A stretch of 13,875 nt of DNA. Origin: Prevotella sp. (GTDB lineage Bacteria > Bacteroidota > Bacteroidia > Bacteroidales > Bacteroidaceae). This document shows positions 1-7,124 of this stretch, piece by piece (position 1 is the first letter of the stretch; every line of letters begins with the position of its first letter). The DNA is taken from assembly GCA_017442765.1 (NCBI GenBank), contig JAFRZC010000138.1:1-13875 (forward strand), read 5' to 3'. The notes under the pieces are model-generated. The model had not been told where the DNA came from. It saw only the letters and a list, made by a program, of their open reading frames with translations, and searched no databases. A program made the translations under genes and the position numbers.

Positions 1-1
1 C

Positions 2-1207
2 TCCCAGACCTATGACGAGGAGAAATGGGCACTTGCTGCCGCTGCCGCCAAGGAGGTCATCGATATGGGCATCTATAAGCTCTATACTGTTGAGGACGAT
101 GGTGTCTATGCAAGGAAGTTCCTTCCCGCCGACGTGCAGAATTATCCTGACGGCCCTGGCGGTATCGACCCCTACCGTTCTTATATCGACCAGTTCAGTG
201 GTGAGGCACTCGCCTATACCAATCCTGAGCTTATCTGGGGAGCAAGCTCCGGATCTGCAAGCGGATACTCTGGTAATACTTTCCCACTGCAATACGGCGG
301 AAACGGCACGCTATGCGTTCCGCAGCGCATGGTCGATATGCATTATATGATTGACGGTCGCGACATCAACAATGCAAGTACGGAATACCCGTATGAGAAC
401 CGTCCGTATGACAACAACTGCGTGGTAACTGCTGACAAGGTCATCTCGCCCGACAACTACATTCTCAAGTCGGGAACGTTTAAAGCCTACGATAACCGCG
501 AGCCGCGATTCTATGCCAATATAGCCTTCTCCCATTCCTATTGGTTCATGAGCTCATGTACCGAGAACAACAAGAAAGGTATCACAGCTGACTACTTTAG
601 CGGTGGTAACAGTGGAAAGAGTAGGGCAGCCTACTCGGGCGTGTACTATGTAACAGGATACACCTGTCGTAAGTGGGTTCATCCGCGCGACGCAAGGACC
701 GGACAGGGCGCGCTCGTCGTACCGAAAGTCTATCCCATCGTGCGCTATGCCGAGGTGCTTCTCAACTATGCCGAGGCACTTAACAATCTTACGACCTCTC
801 ACACAGTAAACGGCAAGACCTATACTCGCGACACCGAGGAGATTGCCAAGGCTTTCAATCTCGTTCGCTTCCGTGCCGGACTGCCTGGTCTGACCGACGA
901 GGAACTCGCCTCGCGCGAGAAAATGCAGGAGCTCATTCAGCGTGAGCGTTGCATAGAATTCTTCCATGAGGGAATGAGATTCTATGACATCCGCAGATGG
1001 GGAATCATTGAGGACCTTGAGCGCGAGCCGCTTACGGGCTGTAATGCCGATGCCACGCAGTGGGCAGGGTTCTATGCGCCTACCATCGTGCAGTATCCTG
1101 CTGTGAGAGCAAGAAACTTCAAGTACAAAATGCTTTTCATGCCTCTCCAGAAAGATGAACTTCGTAAAGTCCCCACACTCGACCAAAACCCGGGTTGGGA
1201 AAAGTAA
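2..1207 (+). CDS. SusD/RagB-like glycan-binding outer-membrane lipoprotein (5' partial)
   Basis: This is the C-terminal 401 residues of a RagB/SusD-family protein, the surface lipoprotein that pairs with a SusC TonB-dependent porin to capture glycans. The reading frame is open from base 2 and the start lies outside the window. Family hallmarks are visible: a TPR-like helix with an EKWALAAAAAKEVID segment at the very start; the YPIVRYAEVLLNYAEAL helix at about 720-780; an N-x-VR-x-RAGLPGL stretch near 860-890; the RERCIEFFHEGMRFYDIRRWG block near 940-1000; and the MPLQKDELRK...NQNPGW-like ending (here LDQNPGW). Family members are usually 500-600 residues, so roughly the first 100-200 residues, including the signal peptide, are missing. 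It heads a run of co-directional PUL genes; the next gene starts 32 bp downstream. The glycan target cannot be read from this sequence. Confidence 0.93.
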   Translation, partial: SQTYDEEKWALAAAAAKEVIDMGIYKLYTVEDDGVYARKFLPADVQNYPDGPGGIDPYRSYIDQFSGEALAYTNPELIWGASSGSASGYSGNTFPLQYGGNGTLCVPQRMVDMHYMIDGRDINNASTEYPYENRPYDNNCVVTADKVISPDNYILKSGTFKAYDNREPRFYANIAFSHSYWFMSSCTENNKKGITADYFSGGNSGKSRAAYSGVYYVTGYTCRKWVHPRDARTGQGALVVPKVYPIVRYAEVLLNYAEALNNLTTSHTVNGKTYTRDTEEIAKAFNLVRFRAGLPGLTDEELASREKMQELIQRERCIEFFHEGMRFYDIRRWGIIEDLEREPLTGCNADATQWAGFYAPTIVQYPAVRARNFKYKMLFMPLQKDELRKVPTLDQNPGWEK

Positions 1208-1240
1208 GAATTAAGAATTATGAATTAAGAATTAGAATTA
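1207..1240 (+). repeat. Heptanucleotide tandem array (AGAATTA) before lipoprotein gene
   Basis: Nearly five tandem copies of the 7-bp unit AGAATTA (variants TGAATTA and a 6-bp GAATTA) fill the gap between the SusD stop codon and the next start codon. The array runs into the A of the ATG at 1240. No Shine-Dalgarno site is seen, so this A-rich array is itself the translation initiation region. A weaker version with the same 7-bp step (units resembling AAAATTG) precedes the next lipoprotein gene at 2301-2321. Confidence 0.8.
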
Positions 1241-1259
1241 TGATTAGTTCAACTAACAA
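1237..1259 (+). repeat. 23-bp direct repeat over a start codon, copy 1
   Basis: This 23-bp stretch is identical to 2318-2340. It covers ATT plus the first 20 bases of the lipoprotein gene, giving both proteins the N-terminus MISSTN. Inside it is a small palindrome, TTAGTT-C-AACTAA (1244-1256), just after the ATG. Confidence 0.9.
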
Positions 1260-2304
1260 ACCTTTATCGCTCGTCGCTCGTCTCTCATTCCTCATGGCGG
1301 TGCTTTTCTTTCTGACCGCCTGTGGAGAAAAAGAATTCTACTCCGATGAGCAATACCGCAAGGAGTGTTATATCGTAAGCGACGACAACAATGTCTTCGG
1401 ACAGGAGTACACCTACGGGGAAAACTCTACGGGTTACCTGTCGATATATGTCTCGGGCTCTACGCCGGTCGACGAGGATGTGACCATCACACTTCGTCAG
1501 GCCGACGAGTACCTGAAGGAATATAACCAGCGTGTGAACGGCTCGGCCTATACCAACTATGTTGAACTGTTGCCGGCAGAAAGCTATACTCTTCCTAACG
1601 GATGGGATGCTATCGTCACACCTGAGGACACATACGTTAAGTTCCCCATCGTCGTCAATGTGAATCAGCTTGACCCCACAAAGAGCTATTTTCTGCCTCT
1701 TGAGATTGCAAAGGTCAGCAACTACCAGTATTCCGCGACAAAGAACTATGTGCTCTTCCAGATTTTCATGAAGAACGCATACGCCACGACGAAGGGTAAT
1801 ACCTACTATCAGATGTATGGCAACACGGTTGACCTGAAGGAGAACAAGGGAAAATGGGATGAGGTTCGCCCGGGCGAGTCGCCCACGGCCTTCAATGCCA
1901 CGAAAAAGATGACACCACTGTCGGAGAGCGCAGTCTGCATCTTGCCAGGCACGCTGCAAGGCGGTACCCAGAGCATAACCGACACGCGCGGCATCAGGCT
2001 CATCGTAACAGATGAGGTATGGCAGTGCCCCATTCTTGGTGACGACGGTCTGCCCACTGGCAAGACTTTCCCTGTGAATATCGTCAACATAGAGCCTCTT
2101 AACGAGGGAAGCGGTTGCGTGCAGGTGCATACTGCCGCCGATGGTGTTGACCAGGACGACGAGGAAACTCAGCTTCCCTCCTACTACGACCCTGCCACCA
2201 AGACTTTCATGCTCAACTATTGCTATCGCATGCCCACCGAGCGATCCGGAAGCGCACCTCTGTGGCATAAAGTAAAGGAGCAAATGACATTGCTCGAATA
2301 TTAA
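1240..2304 (+). CDS. PUL surface lipoprotein, BT_3987/DUF1735-type N-terminal domain
   Basis: A 354-residue lipoprotein, probably an accessory surface glycan-binding protein of the SusC/SusD system. The ATG at 1240 was chosen over an in-frame TTG at 1195 because it places a compact signal peptide at residues 1-27 ending in the lipobox LTAC. Cys28 would be lipidated and is followed by GEKE, acidic residues compatible with export to the cell surface in Bacteroidota. Residues about 35-185 resemble the BT_3987 (DUF1735) beta-sandwich: a bacterial-Ig-like stretch with YLSIYVSGSTPVDEDVTITL, a PAESYTLPNG turn and an LPLEIAKVSN strand. The remainder (about 190-354) may be a DUF4361-type C-terminal domain; that part is a weaker guess. 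It sits 32 bp after susD and 16 bp before the next gene, so it is very likely cotranscribed. The signal-peptide codons contain 7-bp repeats. Confidence 0.8.
   Translation: MISSTNKPLSLVARLSFLMAVLFFLTACGEKEFYSDEQYRKECYIVSDDNNVFGQEYTYGENSTGYLSIYVSGSTPVDEDVTITLRQADEYLKEYNQRVNGSAYTNYVELLPAESYTLPNGWDAIVTPEDTYVKFPIVVNVNQLDPTKSYFLPLEIAKVSNYQYSATKNYVLFQIFMKNAYATTKGNTYYQMYGNTVDLKENKGKWDEVRPGESPTAFNATKKMTPLSESAVCILPGTLQGGTQSITDTRGIRLIVTDEVWQCPILGDDGLPTGKTFPVNIVNIEPLNEGSGCVQVHTAADGVDQDDEETQLPSYYDPATKTFMLNYCYRMPTERSGSAPLWHKVKEQMTLLEY
1261..1295 (+). repeat. Degenerate heptamer array inside signal-peptide codons
   Basis: Five consecutive 7-bp units of the type CGCTCGT (exact twice, then CTCTCAT and TCCTCAT, preceded by CCTTTAT) encode most of the hydrophobic part of the lipoprotein signal peptide (LSLVARLSFLM). 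A shorter match, TTCCTCA then TCCCTCA, lies at 2341-2354 in the signal peptide of the next gene. Confidence 0.65.
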
Positions 2305-2317
2305 TTGAAAATTGAAG

Positions 2318-2340
2318 ATTATGATTAGTTCAACTAACAA
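2318..2340 (+). repeat. 23-bp direct repeat over a start codon, copy 2
   Basis: Identical over 23 bp to 1237-1259. It spans the start codon (2321) of the second lipoprotein gene and contains the same TTAGTT-C-AACTAA palindrome at 2325-2337. The two copies are 1081 bp apart, one at the start of each lipoprotein gene. Confidence 0.9.
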
Positions 2341-3730
2341 TTCCTCATCCCTCATCAAGATGACGGGGAGGCTTCTGTCAGTCCTCTTTCTTGTCTGCAG
2401 TCTTGTGTCGTGTGACGACTACGACATCGTGAGCACCGCCAACGACCCCGATATGCAGGAGGCACCTGAGAAAGGCAATGTCCAACCGCCAGCCTTACAG
2501 GCCGAGTGGCAGCTGCAGCTCGTTCCCGATGTAGGACGGCAGGCCGAAGGCACATATATCTACAAAGACTTGAAATACAATAGTCTCTTCCAGCGTGCAA
2601 TGGGTTGGAACGGGGGCGAGGGAGCCGTGTCGGTATTACTTCCTGACGGAAACATTGCCTGGCTCTTCAACGAGTCTTATACGGGCGTGGTTAACCCTGA
2701 CGACAACTCGCGTCTCTCTGGCAATCAGCCGCGCAACAGCTTGCTCATCCAGCGTTCGACAGGCGGCACCCTCGGCGAGACGTCCGCCGACCTCGTCTAT
2801 ATTGGCGACTATGTGAACGTCACCGATCCTGAGGGCAAGGCATATATGTATGGCAAGACCTTCCTCCGTCATCCGCAGGGCGGAAAGAGCCAGTCGCAGA
2901 TTGACCAGGGACAAATTGACAACAACAACGTCTATCATGTAGCCAGTGCCACCGTCATCGACGGCAAGCTGAACGTGCTCTGGCGCGCCACCAATCCCGC
3001 GGGAACCCTCAATCAGGGACTTGCCCTCTCCGTCCATAGCCTCAGCGGATCGATGCCCACAGCGTACTTTACTCCTGAGCTGCCCGACTATTTGCCTGCC
3101 GCAGGTCAATACATGTATCAGGAAAGCATCAATCATGAGTTTAGTACGAACAGGACCATCTACGGCATCAACCTCTACGAGGCTGCCGACGGCTATACCT
3201 ATCTCTATGCGCTCAATGCCGGAGACCTTCTCGTGGCACGGGCATCCGGACACAATCTTAATGCTGCATGGGAATACTACATTCGCGACACCTCGGGGCA
3301 ATACCAGTGGCAGACCACTGAGCCTACCGTTGATGAGATGTTACGCTCCGTAGTCATGGAGAACGGCTATCAGTGTCAGCTGCCGCAAGTGTTCAAGGAC
3401 GGTGACATGTATTATCTGCTCTCCCAGTCCACCACATCCGCCACAACGGTATATCTCTATACCGCGCCGACACCTTACGGACCCTTCTCCAATCAGAAAA
3501 TGCTGTTCAACCTGCCCGCCCGTCTCGACAAACTCGGACTGCAGACCGTCGAGAGCATCAGCCAAGTGCGTGTCCATCCCGAACTCTCACGTCAGGGCGA
3601 GCTCGTCGTGTCGGTTGCTACGCAGCCAGCCAATGCCAACGACAACTACAACTATCCGGGCAGTGCCGAGTATCAGCGACCGCATTTCTACCGTATCTAC
3701 AACTGGAAAAAGGTTTACGAAGCCCAATAA
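2321..3730 (+). CDS. PUL lipoprotein, predicted beta-propeller (DUF5005-like, possible glycoside-hydrolase fold)
   Basis: A 469-residue lipoprotein. The ATG at 2321 is preferred to a TTG at 2312; it gives a signal peptide ending in LVSC with Cys31 lipidated and followed by DDYD, an acidic stretch typical of surface-exposed Bacteroidota lipoproteins. The mature part has repeated strand motifs suggestive of a five-bladed propeller: GAVSVLLPDGNIAWLFNES (about 100-118), RNSLLIQRSTGG, NNNVYHVASATVIDGKLNVLWRA (about 204-226), YTYLYALNAGDLLVARA, and a C-terminal DMYYLLSQST...TAPTPYGPF blade. The pattern 'PDG-x-x-x-WLF' near the start and 'YLYTAPTPYGPF' near the end resemble DUF5005/DUF4185 and GH43-like propellers. 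The exact family and any catalytic residues cannot be fixed by eye, so it could be an enzyme or a binding protein. Its stop codon directly abuts the next gene's ATG. Confidence 0.6.
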   Translation: MISSTNNSSSLIKMTGRLLSVLFLVCSLVSCDDYDIVSTANDPDMQEAPEKGNVQPPALQAEWQLQLVPDVGRQAEGTYIYKDLKYNSLFQRAMGWNGGEGAVSVLLPDGNIAWLFNESYTGVVNPDDNSRLSGNQPRNSLLIQRSTGGTLGETSADLVYIGDYVNVTDPEGKAYMYGKTFLRHPQGGKSQSQIDQGQIDNNNVYHVASATVIDGKLNVLWRATNPAGTLNQGLALSVHSLSGSMPTAYFTPELPDYLPAAGQYMYQESINHEFSTNRTIYGINLYEAADGYTYLYALNAGDLLVARASGHNLNAAWEYYIRDTSGQYQWQTTEPTVDEMLRSVVMENGYQCQLPQVFKDGDMYYLLSQSTTSATTVYLYTAPTPYGPFSNQKMLFNLPARLDKLGLQTVESISQVRVHPELSRQGELVVSVATQPANANDNYNYPGSAEYQRPHFYRIYNWKKVYEAQ

Positions 3731-4762
3731 ATGATGAATGCCCCCTTAAAAAAGAGGACATCAGGAAGTATCTCGCGCAGAAGCGCAGAGAGCAGTAATT
3801 TCACGCAGTGCCGCAGAGGAAGAATTGTTTTTTCTACTCTGCGACTCTGCGCGAGAAATATATTTGCACTCATCCTCTACTTTTCACCTCTCACGGCTTC
3901 TGCCCAGCAGCAAAAGGTGGTCAGCTGCCTTGAAGTCTTTGACATAAAGACCAGGCGGCACATGGTTTTGCGGCAGTTTCCCTATATCATCGAGGCACCT
4001 AACTGGACGCGCGACGGTAAGTGGATAGTCTATAACAGCCAGGGAAAGCTCTTTCGCATCCGCGCCAACGGGAAGGGAGAGCCTCAGGTGATTAACACTG
4101 GCGAACTGACAAACTGCAACAACGACCATGTGCTGTCCTCCGGAAATCGCCTGCTCGCCGTCAGCAATCACGACCAGTCCGATTTCCAGTCGCGTGTCTA
4201 TGTTCTCCCGCTTGAGGGTGGCGTTCCACGCCGTGTCACGCCTAACGGTCCGAGCTATCTGCACGGATGGAGCCCCGATGGAACAACACTGGCCTACTGC
4301 GCATACCGCAACAACCAATGGGACATCTACACCATACCCTCTGAAGGTGGCGAGGAGACACGGCTCACGACGGCAGCCGGTCTTGACGACGGTCCTGAAT
4401 ATTCCCCCGACGGCCGACACATCTGGTTCAACAGTTCGCGGACAGGCGAGATGCAGCTATGGCGTATGAACGCCGACGGCAGCCAACAGACCCAGATGAC
4501 CTTCGATAGCCGTCGCAACGCATGGTTCCCGCATGTGTCGCCCAACGGCCAATGGGTGGTCTGGCTGGCCTATCGCAGGGACGACATTGCCCCCGACCAG
4601 CATCTGCCCAACTATCTTGTAGAACTTCTTATGATGCCCGCAGAAGGCGGAGAGCATACCGTCCTCACCACACTCTTCGGCGGACAGGGAACCCTCAATG
4701 TCAACTCGTGGGCACCCGACAGCCGCCGCTTCTGCTATGTCAGCTACAGGCTGCAGCCTTGA
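3731..4762 (+). CDS. Exported TolB-like (PD40/WD40-type) beta-propeller protein
   Basis: A 343-residue protein with at least four PD40 (TolB-type) blades: NWTRDGKWIVYNSQGKLFRI (91-110), GWSPDGTTLAYCAYRNNQWD (179-198), EYSPDGRHIWFNSSRTGEMQ (223-242) and VSPNGQWVVWLAYRRDD (269-285), ending with SWAPDSRRFCYVSY (326-339). It is likely periplasmic. The start at 3731 (or the adjacent ATG 3734) is the only one giving an export signal, since the next ATG is at codon 78. The hydrophobic core is IFALILYF, with likely cleavage after ASA near residue 58. That leader is unusually long because a CGCAGAG-type repeat element lies within codons 14-42. The ATG follows the previous stop codon with no gap, so translation is probably coupled. 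Similar proteins are often annotated as Tol biopolymer transport components, but PUL-associated copies have no proven role; an oligosaccharide lyase fold of the propeller type is an alternative. Confidence 0.75.
   Translation: MMNAPLKKRTSGSISRRSAESSNFTQCRRGRIVFSTLRLCARNIFALILYFSPLTASAQQQKVVSCLEVFDIKTRRHMVLRQFPYIIEAPNWTRDGKWIVYNSQGKLFRIRANGKGEPQVINTGELTNCNNDHVLSSGNRLLAVSNHDQSDFQSRVYVLPLEGGVPRRVTPNGPSYLHGWSPDGTTLAYCAYRNNQWDIYTIPSEGGEETRLTTAAGLDDGPEYSPDGRHIWFNSSRTGEMQLWRMNADGSQQTQMTFDSRRNAWFPHVSPNGQWVVWLAYRRDDIAPDQHLPNYLVELLMMPAEGGEHTVLTTLFGGQGTLNVNSWAPDSRRFCYVSYRLQP
3771..3856. repeat. CGCAGAG-type inverted-repeat element inside a coding region
   Basis: The left arm (3771-3790) and the right arm (3837-3856) are inverted copies matching at 18 of 20 positions, with a 46-bp spacer. 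A third, direct copy of the left arm lies at 3799-3818 (15 of 20). The core unit is CGCAGAG on one strand and CTCTGCG on the other; the right side has an 8-bp step (ACTCTGCG twice). Elements with this core are scattered in many bacterial genomes. Here it lies in frame in the leader of the TolB-like gene. Confidence 0.85.
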
Positions 4763-4773
4763 AGACTAAAGTC

Positions 4774-6795
4774 CTACCGTACTCCGCTTGGTGAGAGTGT
4801 GTCTGGAAGTCTTTGATATTCTACAAATGCCTCCATGGCCTCGTAGCAGGCCAGGCCGAGGTCGTCGTAGAGTTTTGCTGTGGCGCGGTTGCGGTCTTCG
4901 GCACGCTGCCAGAACAGCCGCTCGTCTTTTCCGAGGAAGGGTGCGCTCTCCATCTGCGACTGGTGTTTCAGGATGGCGTTGCGCTTCTGTCTCAACTCCT
5001 CGGGGCTCATCGGCACGCACATCTCGATATTCTCTATTTCCCATTCTGCCCATGCGCCGCGATACATCCACACGCGGCAGTCGTCGAGCCAGGCGGCGCC
5101 CGCCTCGTGCTCCATGTCGATGGCGGCCAGCACGGCATCGGTGCATTTGCGGTGAGTGCCGTGCGGATCGGCCAGGTCGCCGGCCACATAAATCTGGTGG
5201 GGCTGTATGCGGGCAATCAATTCGCGCACGATGTTCACGTCTTTCTCGCCCATCGGCAACTTTTCTATTCGTCCGCTCTCATAGAAGGGCAGGTCGAGGA
5301 AATAGACGTGGTCGAGCGGGATGCGGTTGTAGCTGCATGCCGTGCGTGCCTCGCCTCGCCGGATGAGCCCTTTGATGGTCAGGATGTCGCGTGTGTCGAG
5401 GTCGCCTTCTTTTTTCGACTGAAGGAAATGCTTGATTTCCTGATATTTATCCCTGATGACTCGATCGGCACTTTCGCCGAAGAGCTGGTTGAAGCCGTTG
5501 ATGAAATGCATGAAGCGTGTCACCTCCTCGTCGCCGACGGCAATGTTTCCGCTTGTCTCGTAAGCGATGTGCACCTCGTGTCCTTGGCTGACGAGTCGCT
5601 GAATGGTGCCGCCCATTGAGATGACGTCGTCGTCGGGATGAGGCGAGAACACCAGCACGCGCTTGGGGTAGGGGGTGGCACGCTCGGGGCGATGGGTGTC
5701 GTCGGCGTTGGGCTTGCCGCCCGGCCATCCTGTTATCGTGTGTTGCAGGTCGTTGAAAATCTTTATGTTCGCATTGTAGGCCGAGCCGTAGCGGGCGAGC
5801 AGTTCTGAGAGCCCGTTCTCGTTATAGTCCTTGTTGGTCAGTTTCAGGATGGGCTTTCCCGTGAGCTGGCAGAGCCAGACGAGTGCTGAGCGCACCAGCT
5901 TGTCGGTCCATGAGCACGATGCGACGAGCCAGGGGTGCACGATGCGTGTCAGTCGCGACGCGGCAGCGAGGTCGATTACCACGTGGGCATCGTTGTGTGT
6001 CTGGAGGAATGTGGCGGGTATGGTGTCGCTCACGGTGCCCTCTACGGTCTGCTGTATAATTTCGGCTTTCTCTTCGCCCCATGCGGTGAGGAATATCTTG
6101 CGGGCGGAGAGTATGGTGGCGATGCCCATGGTCAGCGAGCATGGCGGCACGGGTTCTGTCAGTCCGAAGCTCATGGTCATCTCCTCGCGTGCGGTGGCAT
6201 CGACGAGCATGATGCGTGTGGCCGATGTCAGCGACGAGCCGGGCTCGTTGGTGGCAATGTTGCCCATGCGCCCGATGCCCAGCAGCATGATGTCGATGCC
6301 GCCCTGCTCGCGGATGAGCTTCTCATAGACGCGGCAGTGGTGGGTCACCTCGTCCTGGGCTATGCCGCCGTCGGGCGAGAACACCTGCGTGTCGGGGATG
6401 TCCACATGGTCGAGAAACCGCTCGTGCAGCTGTGTCAGGCTGCGCACGGCGGCATTTGCCGACAGGGGGAAATACTCATAGGCGTTGAACACCACGACGT
6501 TGCTGAAGCTGAGCCCCTCGTCGCGGTGCAGCCTGATGAGTTCGTCGAAGACGGGTGTGAGCGAGAGACCCGTTCCTAGCCCGAGCACGCACCGTCGCTC
6601 GGCCATCCGTGCGAGCCGTATCTCCGCTCCAATCTGTTCGGCGATGTGCCGCGCGCCCTCCACCGACGACGGGAAGATGTCGGTCGGAATTTTCTCCATG
6701 CGCGTAATTTCCGAGCGCTCAACAGCTGTTCGGGGTTGATAAAATTCTACGGGAACTTTGTTCAGGACGATTTGTGAACTCAAATTCAGTTTCAT
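4774..6795 (-). CDS. NagB-like domain fused to PIG-L/LmbE N-acetylglucosamine deacetylase domain
   Basis: A 673-residue cytoplasmic fusion. Residues about 40-300 match the glucosamine-6-phosphate deaminase (NagB) fold: FNAYEYFPL (103-111), LLDHVDIP-like FLDHVDIP, GIGRMGNIATNEPGSSL (173-189) and the VEGTVSDTIPATFLQTH region (251-267). Residues about 378-600 are a PIG-L/LmbE deacetylase: SPHPDDD (384-390) and ADPHGTH (542-548) supply the expected metal-binding His and Asp. Compared with E. coli NagB, Asp72 is Tyr106, Asp141 is Met177 and His143 is Asn179; Glu148 is kept (Glu184). Deaminase activity is therefore doubtful, while deacetylation of an amino-sugar substrate is plausible. The fusion resembles, from memory, the about 663-residue NagB-like proteins of Bacteroides. 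The ATG at 6795 matches that family start (MKLNLSSQ) and lies 43 bp from the promoter -7 box; the open frame further upstream is not coding. The gene converges on the TolB-like gene with an 11-bp gap. Confidence 0.88.
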   Translation of the reverse strand: MKLNLSSQIVLNKVPVEFYQPRTAVERSEITRMEKIPTDIFPSSVEGARHIAEQIGAEIRLARMAERRCVLGLGTGLSLTPVFDELIRLHRDEGLSFSNVVVFNAYEYFPLSANAAVRSLTQLHERFLDHVDIPDTQVFSPDGGIAQDEVTHHCRVYEKLIREQGGIDIMLLGIGRMGNIATNEPGSSLTSATRIMLVDATAREEMTMSFGLTEPVPPCSLTMGIATILSARKIFLTAWGEEKAEIIQQTVEGTVSDTIPATFLQTHNDAHVVIDLAAASRLTRIVHPWLVASCSWTDKLVRSALVWLCQLTGKPILKLTNKDYNENGLSELLARYGSAYNANIKIFNDLQHTITGWPGGKPNADDTHRPERATPYPKRVLVFSPHPDDDVISMGGTIQRLVSQGHEVHIAYETSGNIAVGDEEVTRFMHFINGFNQLFGESADRVIRDKYQEIKHFLQSKKEGDLDTRDILTIKGLIRRGEARTACSYNRIPLDHVYFLDLPFYESGRIEKLPMGEKDVNIVRELIARIQPHQIYVAGDLADPHGTHRKCTDAVLAAIDMEHEAGAAWLDDCRVWMYRGAWAEWEIENIEMCVPMSPEELRQKRNAILKHQSQMESAPFLGKDERLFWQRAEDRNRATAKLYDDLGLACYEAMEAFVEYQRLPDTLSPSGVR

Positions 6796-6837
6796 AGTGC
6801 CATCAATTAAAAAGGTCGTTCTAACTATATTACGCTG

Positions 6838-6868
6838 CAAAATTATGAAAAAAAGCATAAAGCGCAAA
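6838..6868 (-). promoter_or_regulatory. Bacteroidota-type promoter of the NagB/PIG-L gene
   Basis: On the minus strand a -33 TTTG (6865-6868) is followed after 19 bp by TAATTTTG (6838-6845). This fits the Bacteroidota sigma-A pattern TTTG-N19/20-TAnnTTTG. Transcription would begin near 6832, giving a leader of about 37 nt before the ATG at 6795. Confidence 0.75.
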
Positions 6869-7064
6869 AGAAAACGTGTTTTTCTTTTGTTTTGTTCTCC
6901 ATTTTTTGTCGAAATCTTAAAAAATACAAAATCGGAGGCTCGAATTGTTAAATTTCGGGGATTTCCGGCATCTGATTTTAACGTTGCAGAAGCCCTTGAA
7001 AACCATCGGGTGGGACAACTGCCCGCCGAGGTCGGAAAAGCGGCACAGCGAGGACGCTTTGTAA

Positions 7065-7083
7065 GTCGCTGCAAAACAGCGAC
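7065..7083. repeat. Short perfect inverted repeat (GTCGCTG/CAGCGAC)
   Basis: Seven-bp perfect arms GTCGCTG (7065-7071) and CAGCGAC (7077-7083) flank a 5-nt CAAAA loop. No T-tract follows, so it is not a convincing terminator. It opens the intergenic repeat island. Confidence 0.6.
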
Positions 7084-7095
7084 ATACAGAACATC

Positions 7096-7123
7096 TCACC
7101 ATTCACTTCTCACCACTCACTTC
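7096..7123. repeat. Heptamer array TCACTTC/TCACCAY, four units
   Basis: Four 7-bp units alternate TCACCAT, TCACTTC, TCACCAC, TCACTTC. The TCACTT core is the one found in the signal-peptide arrays at 10498 and 13675 and, in inverted orientation, at 8564. Here the array is not in a gene and ends 1 bp before the 22-bp palindromic array. Confidence 0.75.
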
Positions 7124-7124
7124 T

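Noticed and set aside
1285..2358. Long minus-strand open frame (357 codons) opposite the first lipoprotein gene
   Set aside because: It mirrors a real gene with a signal peptide and family features, shows no domain of its own, and its length follows from codon bias in the sense gene.
3928..4815. Shared GAAGTCTTTGA at about 3931 and 4806, both reading CLEVFDI in a + frame
   Set aside because: Only 11 bp match and the second copy is on the non-coding strand of the NagB/PIG-L gene; chance is the simplest explanation.
6796..7074. Upstream in-frame extension of the NagB/PIG-L gene
   Set aside because: It contains the promoter and part of the intergenic region, has no family similarity, and the family start MKLNLSSQ lies at 6795.
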